NCBI GenBank assembly: GCA_963744935.1
Contig: CAVUVM010000004.1
Coordinates: forward strand, 496,001 to 560,000
Direction of reading: 5' to 3'
Source: Bog-473 sp963744935
Lineage (GTDB): Bacteria; Actinomycetota; Acidimicrobiia; Acidimicrobiales; RAAP-2
DNA length: 64,000 bases
Positions within the stretch are counted from its first letter, which is position 1; every line of letters begins with the position of its first letter. The notes under the pieces were generated by a model, which ran no database searches, was not told the origin of the DNA, and worked only from the letters and a program-made list of their open reading frames with translations. Position numbers and translations under genes: made by a program. Positions 42,932 to 52,666 of this stretch are shown here, in pieces.

Positions 42932-44742
42932 GCGACCGGCCCGCCGGCACCGCCCGCACCCTGGCCATCGCCCGCGCGGCCAGCGCCCGCCTGGCCGAGG
43001 CCTCCCTGCTGGGTGCTGGCGCCATCGGGGCCTCCATCGCCCTCATGGGCACCTCGGCCTGGCTGATCTCCCGCGCCGCGCAGCACCCTTCGGAGGCTTC
43101 GCTCACCCTCGCCATCGTCGGCGTGCAGTTCTTCGGCCTCTCACGCGGCTTCCTGCGATACGGCGAGCGGCTGGTCGGCCACGACGCAGCCCTGCGCATG
43201 CTGGCCGACCTCCGCGTGCGCGTGTACACGCGGCTCGAGGCGCTGGCGCCGGCCGGCCTGCACGCCTTCCGTCGTGGTGATCTCGTGGCCCGCGTCGTGG
43301 ACGACGTCGACTCGCTGCAGGACGTCGTACTGCGGGTGATTCAGCCTTTCGCCGTTGCCGTCCTGGTGGGCGGGGCGACGGTGGCCGCGCTGTGGTGGTT
43401 CCTCCCCCAGGCCGGTCTCGTGCTGCTCGTGGCGCTGGTGATCTCGGCCACTGCGGTGCCGTGGTTCACGGGCCGCCTGGCCCAGCGTGAGGAAGCCCGC
43501 CAGGCCACCGCACGCGGAGCGCTCGCGGCCGACGTCGTCGACCTGGTGGAGGGCGCGCCTGAGCTGCTCGTGTTCGGTGGCGCGGACGAGCAGCTCGAGC
43601 GCATCCGAGCGGCCGACGCGCGGCTGCGCGGCATCGCCCGCAAGGGCGCGGGCACTGCTGGCATCGGCCTCGCGTTGACCACCGCACTGGCCGGGCTCGC
43701 CAGCTGGGGCGCGGTGACGCTCGGGATCGGCCCGGTGCACGCCGGCTCGCTCAACGGTGCGCTCCTGGCCGTCTTGGCGCTGGTGCCGCTGGCGGCCTTC
43801 GAGCTCGTCTCCCCGTTGCCGGCCGCCACGCAGGCGCTGCAGCGAGCCCGCATGGCGGCCGGCCGCGTCTTCGACGCCATGGACGCGCCGCCCGTGGTCA
43901 GCGACCCGGCTGTCCCGGCCGCGCTCAGCGACGGCCCCCACACCGTCGCGCTGCGCGACGTCTGGGCCTCCTATCCGGGTGCCGGCAAAGCGGCGTTACG
44001 CGGCGTCGACTTGGAGCTGCGTCCGGGGCGCCGCGTGGCGCTGGTCGGCCCGAGCGGTGCCGGCAAGTCGACGCTCGCCGACGTTCTCGTCCGCTTCCTG
44101 CCCGCCGACGACGGGGATGCCACTCTGGACGGAATGCCACTCGAACGGCTCGCCGCGGACGACGTGCGCCGCGTGGTTGGGCTGGTGGAGCAGCACCCGC
44201 ACCTCTTTGACACGACGCTGGCCGGGAACCTACGCATCGGACGCCGCGCCGCGACCGACCAGGAACTGACGAGCGAGCTTGCCCGGGTCGGATTAGGCGA
44301 CTGGCTCGAAGGCCTGCCCAAGGGACTGGCCACGCCCGTCGGAACCAGGGGAGGACGGCTCTCGGGAGGCCAGCGCCAGCGCGTCGCCGTGGCTCGTGCG
44401 CTGCTGGCCGATTTCCCCATCCTGGTGCTCGATGAGCCGGCCGAACACCTCGAGCCGGCCGCGGCGGACGCTCTCACCGCAGACCTCCTCGCGCTCACCG
44501 AGGGCCGCGCCACGCTGCTCATCACGCACCGTCTGGCAGCCCTGGAAGCGGTGGACGAGATCGTCGTCCTCGACGGCGGGCGAGTCGTCGAGCGGGGCAA
44601 GCACCACGAGCTCTTGGCCACCGGTGGCCGCTACGCCGGACTGTGGTGGGAGGAGCGGATGAACGACCGGCCCGCCGAGCCCCGCCCGCCCGCGGCAAGC
44701 GGACAGACCTCGACCGTCCCCGAAGGGAGCGACCAACCGTGA
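42928..44742 (+). CDS. cydC: Thiol reductant ABC exporter subunit CydC
   Basis: Second half of the exporter, 604 residues: membrane domain (~20-300, GTSAWLISRAAQHPS near 38-52 is typical) and ATPase domain with GPSGAGKSTLADVL, LSGGQRQRVAVARAL and LVLDEPAEHLEP. The C-terminal ~30 residues are a Pro/Ser-rich extension. Its stop overlaps the cydA GTG (GTGA). Confidence 0.93.
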   Translation: MSDRPAGTARTLAIARAASARLAEASLLGAGAIGASIALMGTSAWLISRAAQHPSEASLTLAIVGVQFFGLSRGFLRYGERLVGHDAALRMLADLRVRVYTRLEALAPAGLHAFRRGDLVARVVDDVDSLQDVVLRVIQPFAVAVLVGGATVAALWWFLPQAGLVLLVALVISATAVPWFTGRLAQREEARQATARGALAADVVDLVEGAPELLVFGGADEQLERIRAADARLRGIARKGAGTAGIGLALTTALAGLASWGAVTLGIGPVHAGSLNGALLAVLALVPLAAFELVSPLPAATQALQRARMAAGRVFDAMDAPPVVSDPAVPAALSDGPHTVALRDVWASYPGAGKAALRGVDLELRPGRRVALVGPSGAGKSTLADVLVRFLPADDGDATLDGMPLERLAADDVRRVVGLVEQHPHLFDTTLAGNLRIGRRAATDQELTSELARVGLGDWLEGLPKGLATPVGTRGGRLSGGQRQRVAVARALLADFPILVLDEPAEHLEPAAADALTADLLALTEGRATLLITHRLAALEAVDEIVVLDGGRVVERGKHHELLATGGRYAGLWWEERMNDRPAEPRPPAASGQTSTVPEGSDQP

Positions 44743-46181
44743 ACGTGGACCTTGCACGCTGGCAGTTCGCCAGCACCAGCATCTACCACTTCCTGTTCGT
44801 CCCGATCACGATCGGACTCGCCTTCTTGGTGGCGCTGCTCGAAACCGGCTGGTACCGCAACGGCGATGCGACCTACCTGCGGCTGGCGCGCTTCTTCGGC
44901 ACCCTGCTCCTGATCAACGTCGCCATCGGGGTGGTGACCGGGCTCATTCAGGAGTTCGAGTTCGGCATGAACTGGTCGGTCTACTCGCGCCTCGTCGGCA
45001 ACGTGTTCGGCGGACCGTTGGCCTTCGAAGGTTTGGCCGCCTTCTTCTTGGAGTCGACCTTCCTTGGCCTCTGGATCTTCGGCTGGAACCGCCTGTCCAA
45101 ACGGACGCACCTGGCCTGCATCTGGCTGGTGTCGATCGGCACGGTGCTGTCCGCCATGTTCATCATGGTGGCCAACTCCTGGATGCAGAACCCCGTCGGC
45201 TACAAGATGGTCAACGGCCAGCCCCAACTCACCAACATCTTCGCCCTCTTCACCAACCCTGTCTTCCTCTGGGGCTTCACGCACGTGGTCCTGGCTTCCC
45301 TGGTGACCGGCGCGCTGATCATGTTGGGGGTCTCGGCCTGGCACCTGCGCAAGAACAAGGAGTCAGACGCCTTCCGCCGGACCGCGGTGATCTCGCTCGT
45401 GGTCCTCGTGCTGTCGACACCTATCGCCATGTTCGTCGGCAGCGAGCTCGGCGTCGTCGAGGGGACCTACCAACCCATGAAGATCGCAGCGGCTGAGGCC
45501 TTATGGAACACCTGCCCCGGCCACTGCTCCTTCTCCGCCTTCCAGATCGGCGGGGGCACCAACGACATGACGCCGACGCAGATCATCAACATCCCCGACC
45601 TGCTCTCCATCCTGGCCACCAACCACCCCGACGGCGAGGTGCAGGGCCTGAACCAGCTCAACGCCGAGTATCAGAAGAAGTACGGGCCGGGGGACTACAT
45701 CCCGAACGTGTTCATCCAGTACTGGTCGATGCGGGTGATGGCCTACATCGCCACGCTGGTCATGGCGTTCGCGCTCTGGGGGGCATGGCTCCTCTACCGG
45801 CACAAGCTCGACCGCGCCAGATGGTTCCTGCGCGTCGCGCCGTGGGTGATCGTCCTGCCCTTCCTCATGAACACCGCCGGCTGGATGCTGACCGAGAACG
45901 GGCGCCAGCCGTGGATCGTCCAGGGCCTGTTGAAGACGGCCAACGGCGTCTCACCGTCAGTCTCGGCGACCGACATCTGGATCTCCCTGGTCGTCTTCTA
46001 CGCCTTCTTCATCGCCTTTGGAATCGCCGACGTGTGGCTCATGATCCGCTACGGCCGAAAGGGGCTCGACCACGACCCCATCGCCAAGCTGGTATCGCAC
46101 AGCGATCCCGATGCCGGTGCCGAGGGCGGTACCGACGGCGAGGCCACCCCGACCGACGACGAGCTCGAGCTCGTCTACTAG
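44739..46181 (+). CDS. cydA: Cytochrome bd ubiquinol/menaquinol oxidase subunit I
   Basis: Quinol-oxidising, haem-carrying subunit of cytochrome bd in the cytoplasmic membrane; a high-affinity, non-proton-pumping terminal oxidase. The 480 residues start VNVDLARWQFASTSIYHFLF with haem ligand His in SIYHF, and include GRQPWIVQGLLKTANGVSPS, the family's quinol-site run. The length suggests the short Q-loop form. GTG 44739 follows AGGGAG. The acidic C-tail (DPDAGAEGGTDGE) is unusual but harmless. Confidence 0.95.
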   Translation: MNVDLARWQFASTSIYHFLFVPITIGLAFLVALLETGWYRNGDATYLRLARFFGTLLLINVAIGVVTGLIQEFEFGMNWSVYSRLVGNVFGGPLAFEGLAAFFLESTFLGLWIFGWNRLSKRTHLACIWLVSIGTVLSAMFIMVANSWMQNPVGYKMVNGQPQLTNIFALFTNPVFLWGFTHVVLASLVTGALIMLGVSAWHLRKNKESDAFRRTAVISLVVLVLSTPIAMFVGSELGVVEGTYQPMKIAAAEALWNTCPGHCSFSAFQIGGGTNDMTPTQIINIPDLLSILATNHPDGEVQGLNQLNAEYQKKYGPGDYIPNVFIQYWSMRVMAYIATLVMAFALWGAWLLYRHKLDRARWFLRVAPWVIVLPFLMNTAGWMLTENGRQPWIVQGLLKTANGVSPSVSATDIWISLVVFYAFFIAFGIADVWLMIRYGRKGLDHDPIAKLVSHSDPDAGAEGGTDGEATPTDDELELVY

Positions 46182-46190
46182 GAGACAGCC

Positions 46191-47294
46191 ATGACACTCG
46201 GAGACCTGTGGCTCATCATCATCGCCATCTTGTGGGTCGGATTCTTCGTCCTCGAGGGGTTCGACTTCGGGGTTGGCATGTTGCACTCGTTCATCGGGCG
46301 CAGCGACACGGAACGGCGCGTCGTGATCAATTGCATCGGGCCGGTCTGGGACGGCAACGAGGTGTGGCTCATCGTGGCCGGTGCGGCGATGTTCGCCGCC
46401 TTCCCCGGTTGGTACGCCACCATGTTCTCGGCGCTGTACCTCGCGCTGGTGCTGGCGCTGGCGGCGCTCATCGTGCGTGGGCTCTCGTTCGAGTGGCAGC
46501 GCAAGTTCGCCGACCCACGCTGGCGCCGCTTCTGGCGCTGGGGGCTCACGATCGGGAGTGCCCTCATCCCCTTCCTGATCGGGGTGGCGCTCGGCGACCT
46601 GCTGCATGGACTGCCCATCAACAGCCAGCACCAGTTCACCGGAGGCTTCTGGCAGCTGCTGACCCCCTTCGGGTTATGGACCGGGGTGACCCTGGTGGTG
46701 CTCTCGCTGCTCTCGGGCGCCACCTTCCTCAGCTTGAAGACCACAGGCGAGCTGCAGGCGCGAGCCCAGCACGCTGCGGCCGGGACCGGGCTGGTGGCGG
46801 TGATCGTCACCTTCGGCTTCATGACGTGGGTGCACGTCGGGCTGAGCACCGGCTTCGTACCCCAGCCGCTCGAGGCGCTGGCACTCCTGGCGGTGATCGT
46901 GGCAGCGTGGGCGGCCCGCGAGCGCGCCGACGGTTGGGCCTTCATGGCGGCCTGCGTCGGCATCGGCGGCACCGTCGGCTCCCTCTTCACCGAGCTGTAC
47001 CCGCGGGTGATGATTTCGAGCACCAACACCGCCTACAACCTGACCGTCGCCAACACGGCCAGTCCTTCGTACTCGCTCAGGGTCACGACGGTCGTCACGG
47101 CAATCTGCCTCCCGATCGTCCTGCTCTACCAGGGCTGGACCTACCGGGTCTTCCGGCGCCGGCTGTCCGTCCCGAAGGAGGGAGGGGCGGAGCCCGGTCC
47201 GCGAATACCAACACCTGGCTCGCCGGGGGCGGCGACGGCCGCGGCCGCACCCGCCGGCTCGGGCGGAACAGACGCGGCTCCACCCAAGACGTAG
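46191..47294 (+). CDS. cydB: Cytochrome bd oxidase subunit II
   Basis: Membrane partner of CydA, 367 residues, about eight or nine helices. Opens LGDLWLIIIAILWVGFFVL then EGFDFGVGML, with GPVWDGNEVWLI, both standard for CydB. The last ~45 residues are a Pro/Ala/Gly-rich cytoplasmic tail. It lies 9 bases after cydA. Gene order cydD-cydC-cydA-cydB is the reverse of the common cydABDC. Confidence 0.94.
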   Translation: MTLGDLWLIIIAILWVGFFVLEGFDFGVGMLHSFIGRSDTERRVVINCIGPVWDGNEVWLIVAGAAMFAAFPGWYATMFSALYLALVLALAALIVRGLSFEWQRKFADPRWRRFWRWGLTIGSALIPFLIGVALGDLLHGLPINSQHQFTGGFWQLLTPFGLWTGVTLVVLSLLSGATFLSLKTTGELQARAQHAAAGTGLVAVIVTFGFMTWVHVGLSTGFVPQPLEALALLAVIVAAWAARERADGWAFMAACVGIGGTVGSLFTELYPRVMISSTNTAYNLTVANTASPSYSLRVTTVVTAICLPIVLLYQGWTYRVFRRRLSVPKEGGAEPGPRIPTPGSPGAATAAAAPAGSGGTDAAPPKT

Positions 47295-47321
47295 GCGGCA
47301 GCCGCCGTTAGCATCACGACA

Positions 47322-49214
47322 GTGAGCGACGACACAGCTGTGGATCGGGAGCCGGAGATCTTTCCCCCGATCGCCCACTACGGGTTCCTCTCGGACTGCG
47401 AGAACAACTGCCTCGTGGCCCCAGACGGGTCGGTCGAGTGGATGTGCCTCCCCCAGCCGGACTCGCCCAGCGTCTTCGGCGCCATCCTCGACCGGGCTGC
47501 GGGCATGTTCCGTTTCGGGCCGATGGGCACGATGGTGCCCCATCAGCGGCGTTACATCCCCGGGACCATGGTCCTCGAGACGACTTGGCACACGCCGACC
47601 GGTTGGCTGATCGTCCAGGACCTGCTCGTGATTGAGCCGGTGACCGACGGCGCGCGGCGCTCGGACTACAGGCGGGCACCCGGAGACACTGCGGCGACAG
47701 GGACGCTGCTCCGCTTGGCCACTTGCATCGGTGGCCGGGTCGAGGTGGTGGTGAACGCCGTTCCCGTGTTCGAGTATGGGGAGCAGATCGGCGCCTGGAC
47801 CTACAACGGCGACAGCTACCGTTCCATGACCATCAACCCGCCGGCCGCCAACGAGCCCACGCTGACGCTGACATCGAGCATCGGGCTCGGCGCCGTCGGC
47901 GCCCGCTGCTATGGGCGCTCGACACTCGAGAAGGGTGAGACAGCGTTCAGCGCGCTGTCGTGGTCCGACCGCCAGCCGACGACACTCGAGGAGGCCCAGG
48001 CCCAGCTGAATGACACCGTCTCGTACTGGCGGGACTGGCTGGCCAACGGGACCTTCCCCGATCATCCGTGGCGCAGCTACATGGAGCGCAGCGCCCTCAC
48101 CCTCAAGGGTCTGAGCTACGCGCCGACCGGCGCTGTCATGGCGGCGCCGACCACGTCGCTGCCCGAGACACCGGGCGGCCAGCGCAACTGGGACTACCGC
48201 TACACCTGGATCCGCGACTCCTCCTTCATGCTGCGGTCCTTGTACCGGCTCGGGTTCGACTGGGAAGCGCTCGAATACTTTGCATTCGTGATAGAGGCGG
48301 TGGCGGGCGTCGGCGACCAATTCGAGTTGCAGATCATGTACGGGATCGACGGACGGAAGGACCTCACGGAACGCACGCTCGACAACCTGACCGGCTGGCG
48401 CGGCTCGCGGCCTGTTCGCGTCGGCAACGGCGCCTGGAACCAGCGCCAGAACGACGTATGGGGGATGCTGCTCGACGCGGTCGACATCCACCTGCGCCAG
48501 GGTGCGGCGCAGATCGTGAAGCCGGTATGGGACGGGCTGGCCAATCTGGTCGACACGGCGATCTCATGCGTGGGGAACCCGGACCAGGGCATCTGGGAGA
48601 TCCGCGGTGAACCGGAACATTTCACCGCGTCGAAGGTCCTCTGCTGGGTGGCCATGGACCGCGGTGCGGACATGGCCCGCCTGCGCCACGACACCGAGCG
48701 GGCCGATCGGTGGCGCACGGAGGCTGACCAGCTGAAGGCCGAGATCCTCGACAAGGGCGTCGACGCGCGAGGCCGGTTCCGCCAGCACTACGGCAACGAC
48801 GAACTCGACGCCTCGCTGTTGCTCATCCCCATCCTCGGCTTCCTGCCACCCGACGACGACCGGGTGCGCACCACCGTGTTGGCCATCGCGGACGAGCTGA
48901 CCGAGGACGGCCTCGTGCTGCGCTACAAGGTCGACACCACGGATACCGGCTTCGCGGGCAAAGAGGGGACGTTCACCATTTGCTCCTTCTGGCTCGTGAC
49001 CGCACTGGCCATGATCGGTGAGCAGGAGCGCGCCACGTCCTTGTGCAAGAAGCTGCTGACCTTTGCCGGCCCGCTACAGCTGTACGCAGAAGAGATCGAC
49101 GCCTCCACGGGGGAGCACCTCGGAAACTTCCCGCAGGCCTTCACCCACCTGGCGCTCATCGACGCGGTGGGCCGACTCATTGAGTCCGAGGGGGCGGACG
49201 AGCCGCCGCTGTGA
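47322..49214 (+). CDS. Glycoside hydrolase family 15 protein (glucoamylase/trehalase type)
   Basis: 630-residue cytosolic-looking protein (no signal peptide). N-terminal beta sandwich begins IAHYGFLSDCENNCLVAPDG; the catalytic alpha/alpha barrel has NWDYRYTWIRDSSFMLRSLY, the acid Glu region GIWEIRGEPEHFTASK and the second Glu near EIDASTGEHLGNFPQAF. Actinobacterial relatives include trehalases (Rv2402 type), so trehalose or alpha-glucan hydrolysis is likely. GTG 47322. It overlaps ndh by GTGA. Confidence 0.9.
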   Translation: MSDDTAVDREPEIFPPIAHYGFLSDCENNCLVAPDGSVEWMCLPQPDSPSVFGAILDRAAGMFRFGPMGTMVPHQRRYIPGTMVLETTWHTPTGWLIVQDLLVIEPVTDGARRSDYRRAPGDTAATGTLLRLATCIGGRVEVVVNAVPVFEYGEQIGAWTYNGDSYRSMTINPPAANEPTLTLTSSIGLGAVGARCYGRSTLEKGETAFSALSWSDRQPTTLEEAQAQLNDTVSYWRDWLANGTFPDHPWRSYMERSALTLKGLSYAPTGAVMAAPTTSLPETPGGQRNWDYRYTWIRDSSFMLRSLYRLGFDWEALEYFAFVIEAVAGVGDQFELQIMYGIDGRKDLTERTLDNLTGWRGSRPVRVGNGAWNQRQNDVWGMLLDAVDIHLRQGAAQIVKPVWDGLANLVDTAISCVGNPDQGIWEIRGEPEHFTASKVLCWVAMDRGADMARLRHDTERADRWRTEADQLKAEILDKGVDARGRFRQHYGNDELDASLLLIPILGFLPPDDDRVRTTVLAIADELTEDGLVLRYKVDTTDTGFAGKEGTFTICSFWLVTALAMIGEQERATSLCKKLLTFAGPLQLYAEEIDASTGEHLGNFPQAFTHLALIDAVGRLIESEGADEPPL

Positions 49215-50677
49215 GTCCGGTGTCGACACCGGGAGCTCTCGCGCGCGACGCGAAGCCGCACCGGGTCGTGATAGTCGGTGGCGGCTTCGGCGGGCTCCCC
49301 GCCACCCGACTCCTGGCACAGTCCAAAGACATCGAGATCACGCTGATCGACCGGCGCAATCACCACCTCTTCCAGCCGCTGCTCTATCAGGTCGCCACGG
49401 GCGTCCTCTCTCCGGGGCAGATCTCGCCGGTCCTCCGCCACATGATGCGAAAACGCAAGAACGTGCGCGTCATCCTCTCCTCTGTCACCGGGTTCGACCT
49501 GGACCACAAGGTCGTGCACACCGCCGCGTTGCCCGGTTCCTACGACGAATTCCCCTACGACAGTCTGATCGTGGCCGCCGGTGCGGGGCAGTCCTACTTC
49601 GGCCACGACGAGTTCGCACTGATCGCGCCGGGCATGAAGACGATCGATGACGCCATGGAGCTACGCCGTCGTGTCTACGGCGCGCTCGAGCTGGCCGAGC
49701 TGATGACGGACGAAGCACTCGAGCGCTTCTGGATGACCTTCGTCGTCGTTGGTGCCGGGCCGACCGGCGTCGAACTGGCCGGGCAGATCCGCGAGCTGGC
49801 GAGCCGCAGCCTCACCCGCGACTTCCGCACCATTGATCCCGCCTCGGTGCGCGTCATCCTCATTGACGGCGGCAAGGAACCACTGGCCACCTTCGGCGAC
49901 CAGTTGTCAGGGCGGGCGCGCCATTCTCTGGAGAAGATGGGCGTCGAGCTGCAGATGGGCCTCCGAGTCACCGGCGTGGACCCCTTCGGTGTCGACACCG
50001 AGAACGCGGACAAGGAGCAAGGTCGCTTCGAATGCGGCACGACGATCTGGGCGGCTGGTGTGCAGGCGTCCCCCCTCGCCGGCCTGCTAGCCGAGGCGAC
50101 CGGCGCCGCGACCGACCGCGCCGGGCGGATTGAGGTCCTCCCGGACCTCACCCTGCCGGGCCACCCTGAGATCTTCGCCGTGGGCGACATGGCCTCCCTC
50201 AATGACCTGCCGGGCGTCTCCGAGGTGGCTATCCAGGGCGGCCTCCACGCGGCCAACACAATCAAGCGCCGGCTGAAAGGGAGGGAGGACGCCCTCTTCA
50301 AGTACCGCAACCTCGGGAGTGCAGCAACTATCGGCCGCTTCAAGGCGATCGTGAGCGTGCACGGCATCCGGCTCAGCGGGTTCCCGGGCTGGGTCGTGTG
50401 GTTCTTCGTCCACATCGGTTTCCTCAACGGCTTCGGGAACCGGGTCAGCACGATGTTGCGCTGGTTCAGATCCATGGTCGGGCGGGCCCGACCCGAACGG
50501 GTGTTCAGCGTGGGGCACACGGGCGGCGACTTGAGTCTGCCTGACGACGTGAAGAAGAAGGTCATGCCGCACGCGTTCCCGGTCCAAACGGACGTGCCGG
50601 GCTGGGCCGAGCATGTGGCCGAAGCGTACGCGGCGGACAAACGGGCACATGAGGTGGGAGGCAACGTCGCTCCGTAG
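49211..50677 (+). CDS. ndh: Type II NADH dehydrogenase-like FAD oxidoreductase
   Basis: 488-residue single-subunit NADH:quinone oxidoreductase candidate. FAD fold VVIVGGGFGGLPATRLLA (~19-36), HHLFQPLLYQVATG (quinone/FAD region), second Rossmann VVVGAGPTGVELAGQI (~178-193), IWAAGVQASPL and the FAD-binding AVGDMASLND. Near the C-terminus a hydrophobic amphipathic stretch GWVVWFFVHIGFL fits membrane attachment. With cytochrome bd 3 kb upstream it forms a non-pumping respiratory chain. GTG 49211 overlaps the GH15 stop. Confidence 0.9.
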   Translation: MSPVSTPGALARDAKPHRVVIVGGGFGGLPATRLLAQSKDIEITLIDRRNHHLFQPLLYQVATGVLSPGQISPVLRHMMRKRKNVRVILSSVTGFDLDHKVVHTAALPGSYDEFPYDSLIVAAGAGQSYFGHDEFALIAPGMKTIDDAMELRRRVYGALELAELMTDEALERFWMTFVVVGAGPTGVELAGQIRELASRSLTRDFRTIDPASVRVILIDGGKEPLATFGDQLSGRARHSLEKMGVELQMGLRVTGVDPFGVDTENADKEQGRFECGTTIWAAGVQASPLAGLLAEATGAATDRAGRIEVLPDLTLPGHPEIFAVGDMASLNDLPGVSEVAIQGGLHAANTIKRRLKGREDALFKYRNLGSAATIGRFKAIVSVHGIRLSGFPGWVVWFFVHIGFLNGFGNRVSTMLRWFRSMVGRARPERVFSVGHTGGDLSLPDDVKKKVMPHAFPVQTDVPGWAEHVAEAYAADKRAHEVGGNVAP

Positions 50678-50747
50678 TGCCCGTCGCCGAGCCGAGTCCC
50701 GGCGGCCAACGGGCGCTGCCCGGGGCGGTGCCGCTACATTGCGCCCG

Positions 50748-51542
50748 ATGATCCTCGACCGGTTCCTCGTCACCGACCAGGTTGCTGTGGTCACCGGCAG
50801 TGGGCGCGGCATCGGCGCCGCCACCGCGGTGGCGCTCGCCGAGGCAGGAGCCGACGTCGTGCTGGCTGCTCGGACCGAGGACCAGCTGCGAGAGGTGGCG
50901 AAGAGGGTGGAGGCGGCCGGACGGCGGGCCGTCGTGGTTCCCGGTGACCTGACCGACTTCGAGCTCATGGCATCGCTGGCCGAGACCGCAGCGTCTGAAT
51001 TCGGCCGCCTCGACATCGTCGTCAACAACATGGGCGGCACCATGCCGCGCCCGTTGCTCGACACGTCCCCCCGCTTCTTGGAAGAGGCCTTCCGCTTCAA
51101 CGTCTCGTCGGGACACGCACTCCTGCGCGCCGCGGTGCCCCGCATGCTCGAAGGCGAGCATCCCGGGGGCGCCATCGTCAGCATCTCCTCGGTCATGGGC
51201 CACGTGGCCGGGAGGGGATACCTGGCCTACGGGACGGCGAAGGGCGCACTCGAGCAGTACACGCGCCTCGCCTCGCGTGACCTGGCGCCGCGCATCCGCG
51301 TCAACGCGATCGGGGTGGGCTCGACCGCGACGTCCGCCCTCGACATCGTCATGTCGAGCGACGAGCTTCGCACCGCAATGGAAGAGGCCACGCCGCTCAA
51401 GCGGCTGGGCCACGTCGACGACATCGCGTCGGCGATCTTGTACCTCGCCTCCCCCGCCGGGGCGTATGTGACGGGGAAGGTCATCGAGGTGGACGGCGGC
51501 TTGCAGTCGCCCAACCTCGAGATGCCGATACCCGACCTCTGA
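50748..51542 (+). CDS. Short-chain dehydrogenase/reductase
   Basis: NAD(P)-dependent oxidoreductase of 264 residues: TGSGRGIGAATAVALAEAG (~17-35), NNMGG, active-site Ser in SISSVMGHVAG and Tyr-x-x-x-Lys in AYGTAKGALEQY, then DGGLQSP. Substrate unknown. ATG 50748 is used; earlier in-frame codons overlap ndh without support. A step in acyl-CoA or alcohol metabolism is possible. Confidence 0.9.
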   Translation: MILDRFLVTDQVAVVTGSGRGIGAATAVALAEAGADVVLAARTEDQLREVAKRVEAAGRRAVVVPGDLTDFELMASLAETAASEFGRLDIVVNNMGGTMPRPLLDTSPRFLEEAFRFNVSSGHALLRAAVPRMLEGEHPGGAIVSISSVMGHVAGRGYLAYGTAKGALEQYTRLASRDLAPRIRVNAIGVGSTATSALDIVMSSDELRTAMEEATPLKRLGHVDDIASAILYLASPAGAYVTGKVIEVDGGLQSPNLEMPIPDL

Positions 51543-51595
51543 TCTCAGCACCGATCCCACCCACCACCGAGCACCCAACGACCAAGGAGGCGGCC

Positions 51596-52660
51596 ATGCC
51601 CTACCGCGTCGTGCAATGGAGTACCGGCAACGTCGGGCGCCACGCCCTCGCCGGCATCGAGGCCCATCCCGAGCTTCAGCTCGTCGGGGTCTTCGTGTCC
51701 ACCGCGTCCAAAGTCGGCCACGACGCCGGAGACCTGGCCGGCCTCCCTCGCACACTGGGCGTGGCGGGGACGAACGACGCCGACGCGCTCCTGGCACTGA
51801 AGCCGGACTGCATCGTGCACACCGCCATGGCCGACGACCGGATCTTCGAGGCGCTCGGCGACCTCGAGCGCTTTCTCGCCGCCGGCTGCAACGTGGTGTC
51901 GTCGAGCCCGGTGATGCTGCAGTACCCCGCGGCCGGTGACCCACTGGCGGCACCGGTGATCGCCGCCGCCGAGAAGGCGGGCGTCTCCCTCTTCGTCAAC
52001 GGCGTCGATCCCGGTTTCGCCAACGACGTGCTCCCCCTGGTGCTCACAGGCGTGTGCGAGCGGATTGAAGAGGTCCGCTGCTCCGAGGTCCTCAACTACA
52101 ACACCTACAACCAGCCGATCGTGCTCTTCGACATCATGGGCTTCGGCCGCGACCTGCGCGACGTGCCGTTGTTGCTCAGCCCGGGCGTGCTGATTTCGGC
52201 GTGGGGCAGCGTGGTGCGCCAGATTGCCGCGGGACTCGGTGTGACGCTGACCGGCGTGACCGAGTGGTACGAGCGAGAGGCGGCGCCTGAGGACTTCGAG
52301 GTCGATGCCGGGACCATCAGGGCCGGCACCGCCGCCGCGCTCCACTTCGAGGTGCGCGGCATGGTGGGCGACCGGGCTGTCATCGTGCTCGAGCACGTCA
52401 CCAGGCTGCGCGACGACCTGGGCGCCGCCTGGCCGCAGCCGGCGGGACAGGGCTGCTACCGCGTCCAGATCACCGGCGAGCCCAACTACACGCTCGACCT
52501 GCAACTGATGGGGACCGACGGGGACCACAACACGGCGGGGCTGAAGGCCACGGCGATGCGCCTCGTCAACGCCGTGCCCGCCGTGGTGCAGGCGGCACCC
52601 GGCCTGGTCACCGCGCTCGACCTTCCGCTGGTGACGGGGCGAGGTCTCGTCGTCACCTGA
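51596..52660 (+). CDS. DapB-like NAD(P)-binding dehydrogenase (amine dehydrogenase family)
   Basis: 354 residues. N-terminal Rossmann fold MPYRVVQWSTGNVGRHALAG, EAHPELQLVGVFVST and CNVVSSSPVML resemble dihydrodipicolinate-reductase-like proteins including 2,4-diaminopentanoate dehydrogenase. The large C-terminal domain has VNGVDPGFANDVLPL. Substrate not inferable. AAGGAGG precedes the ATG. It follows the SDR by 53 bases in the same direction. Confidence 0.82.
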   Translation: MPYRVVQWSTGNVGRHALAGIEAHPELQLVGVFVSTASKVGHDAGDLAGLPRTLGVAGTNDADALLALKPDCIVHTAMADDRIFEALGDLERFLAAGCNVVSSSPVMLQYPAAGDPLAAPVIAAAEKAGVSLFVNGVDPGFANDVLPLVLTGVCERIEEVRCSEVLNYNTYNQPIVLFDIMGFGRDLRDVPLLLSPGVLISAWGSVVRQIAAGLGVTLTGVTEWYEREAAPEDFEVDAGTIRAGTAAALHFEVRGMVGDRAVIVLEHVTRLRDDLGAAWPQPAGQGCYRVQITGEPNYTLDLQLMGTDGDHNTAGLKATAMRLVNAVPAVVQAAPGLVTALDLPLVTGRGLVVT

Positions 52661-52666
52661 GAGGCG

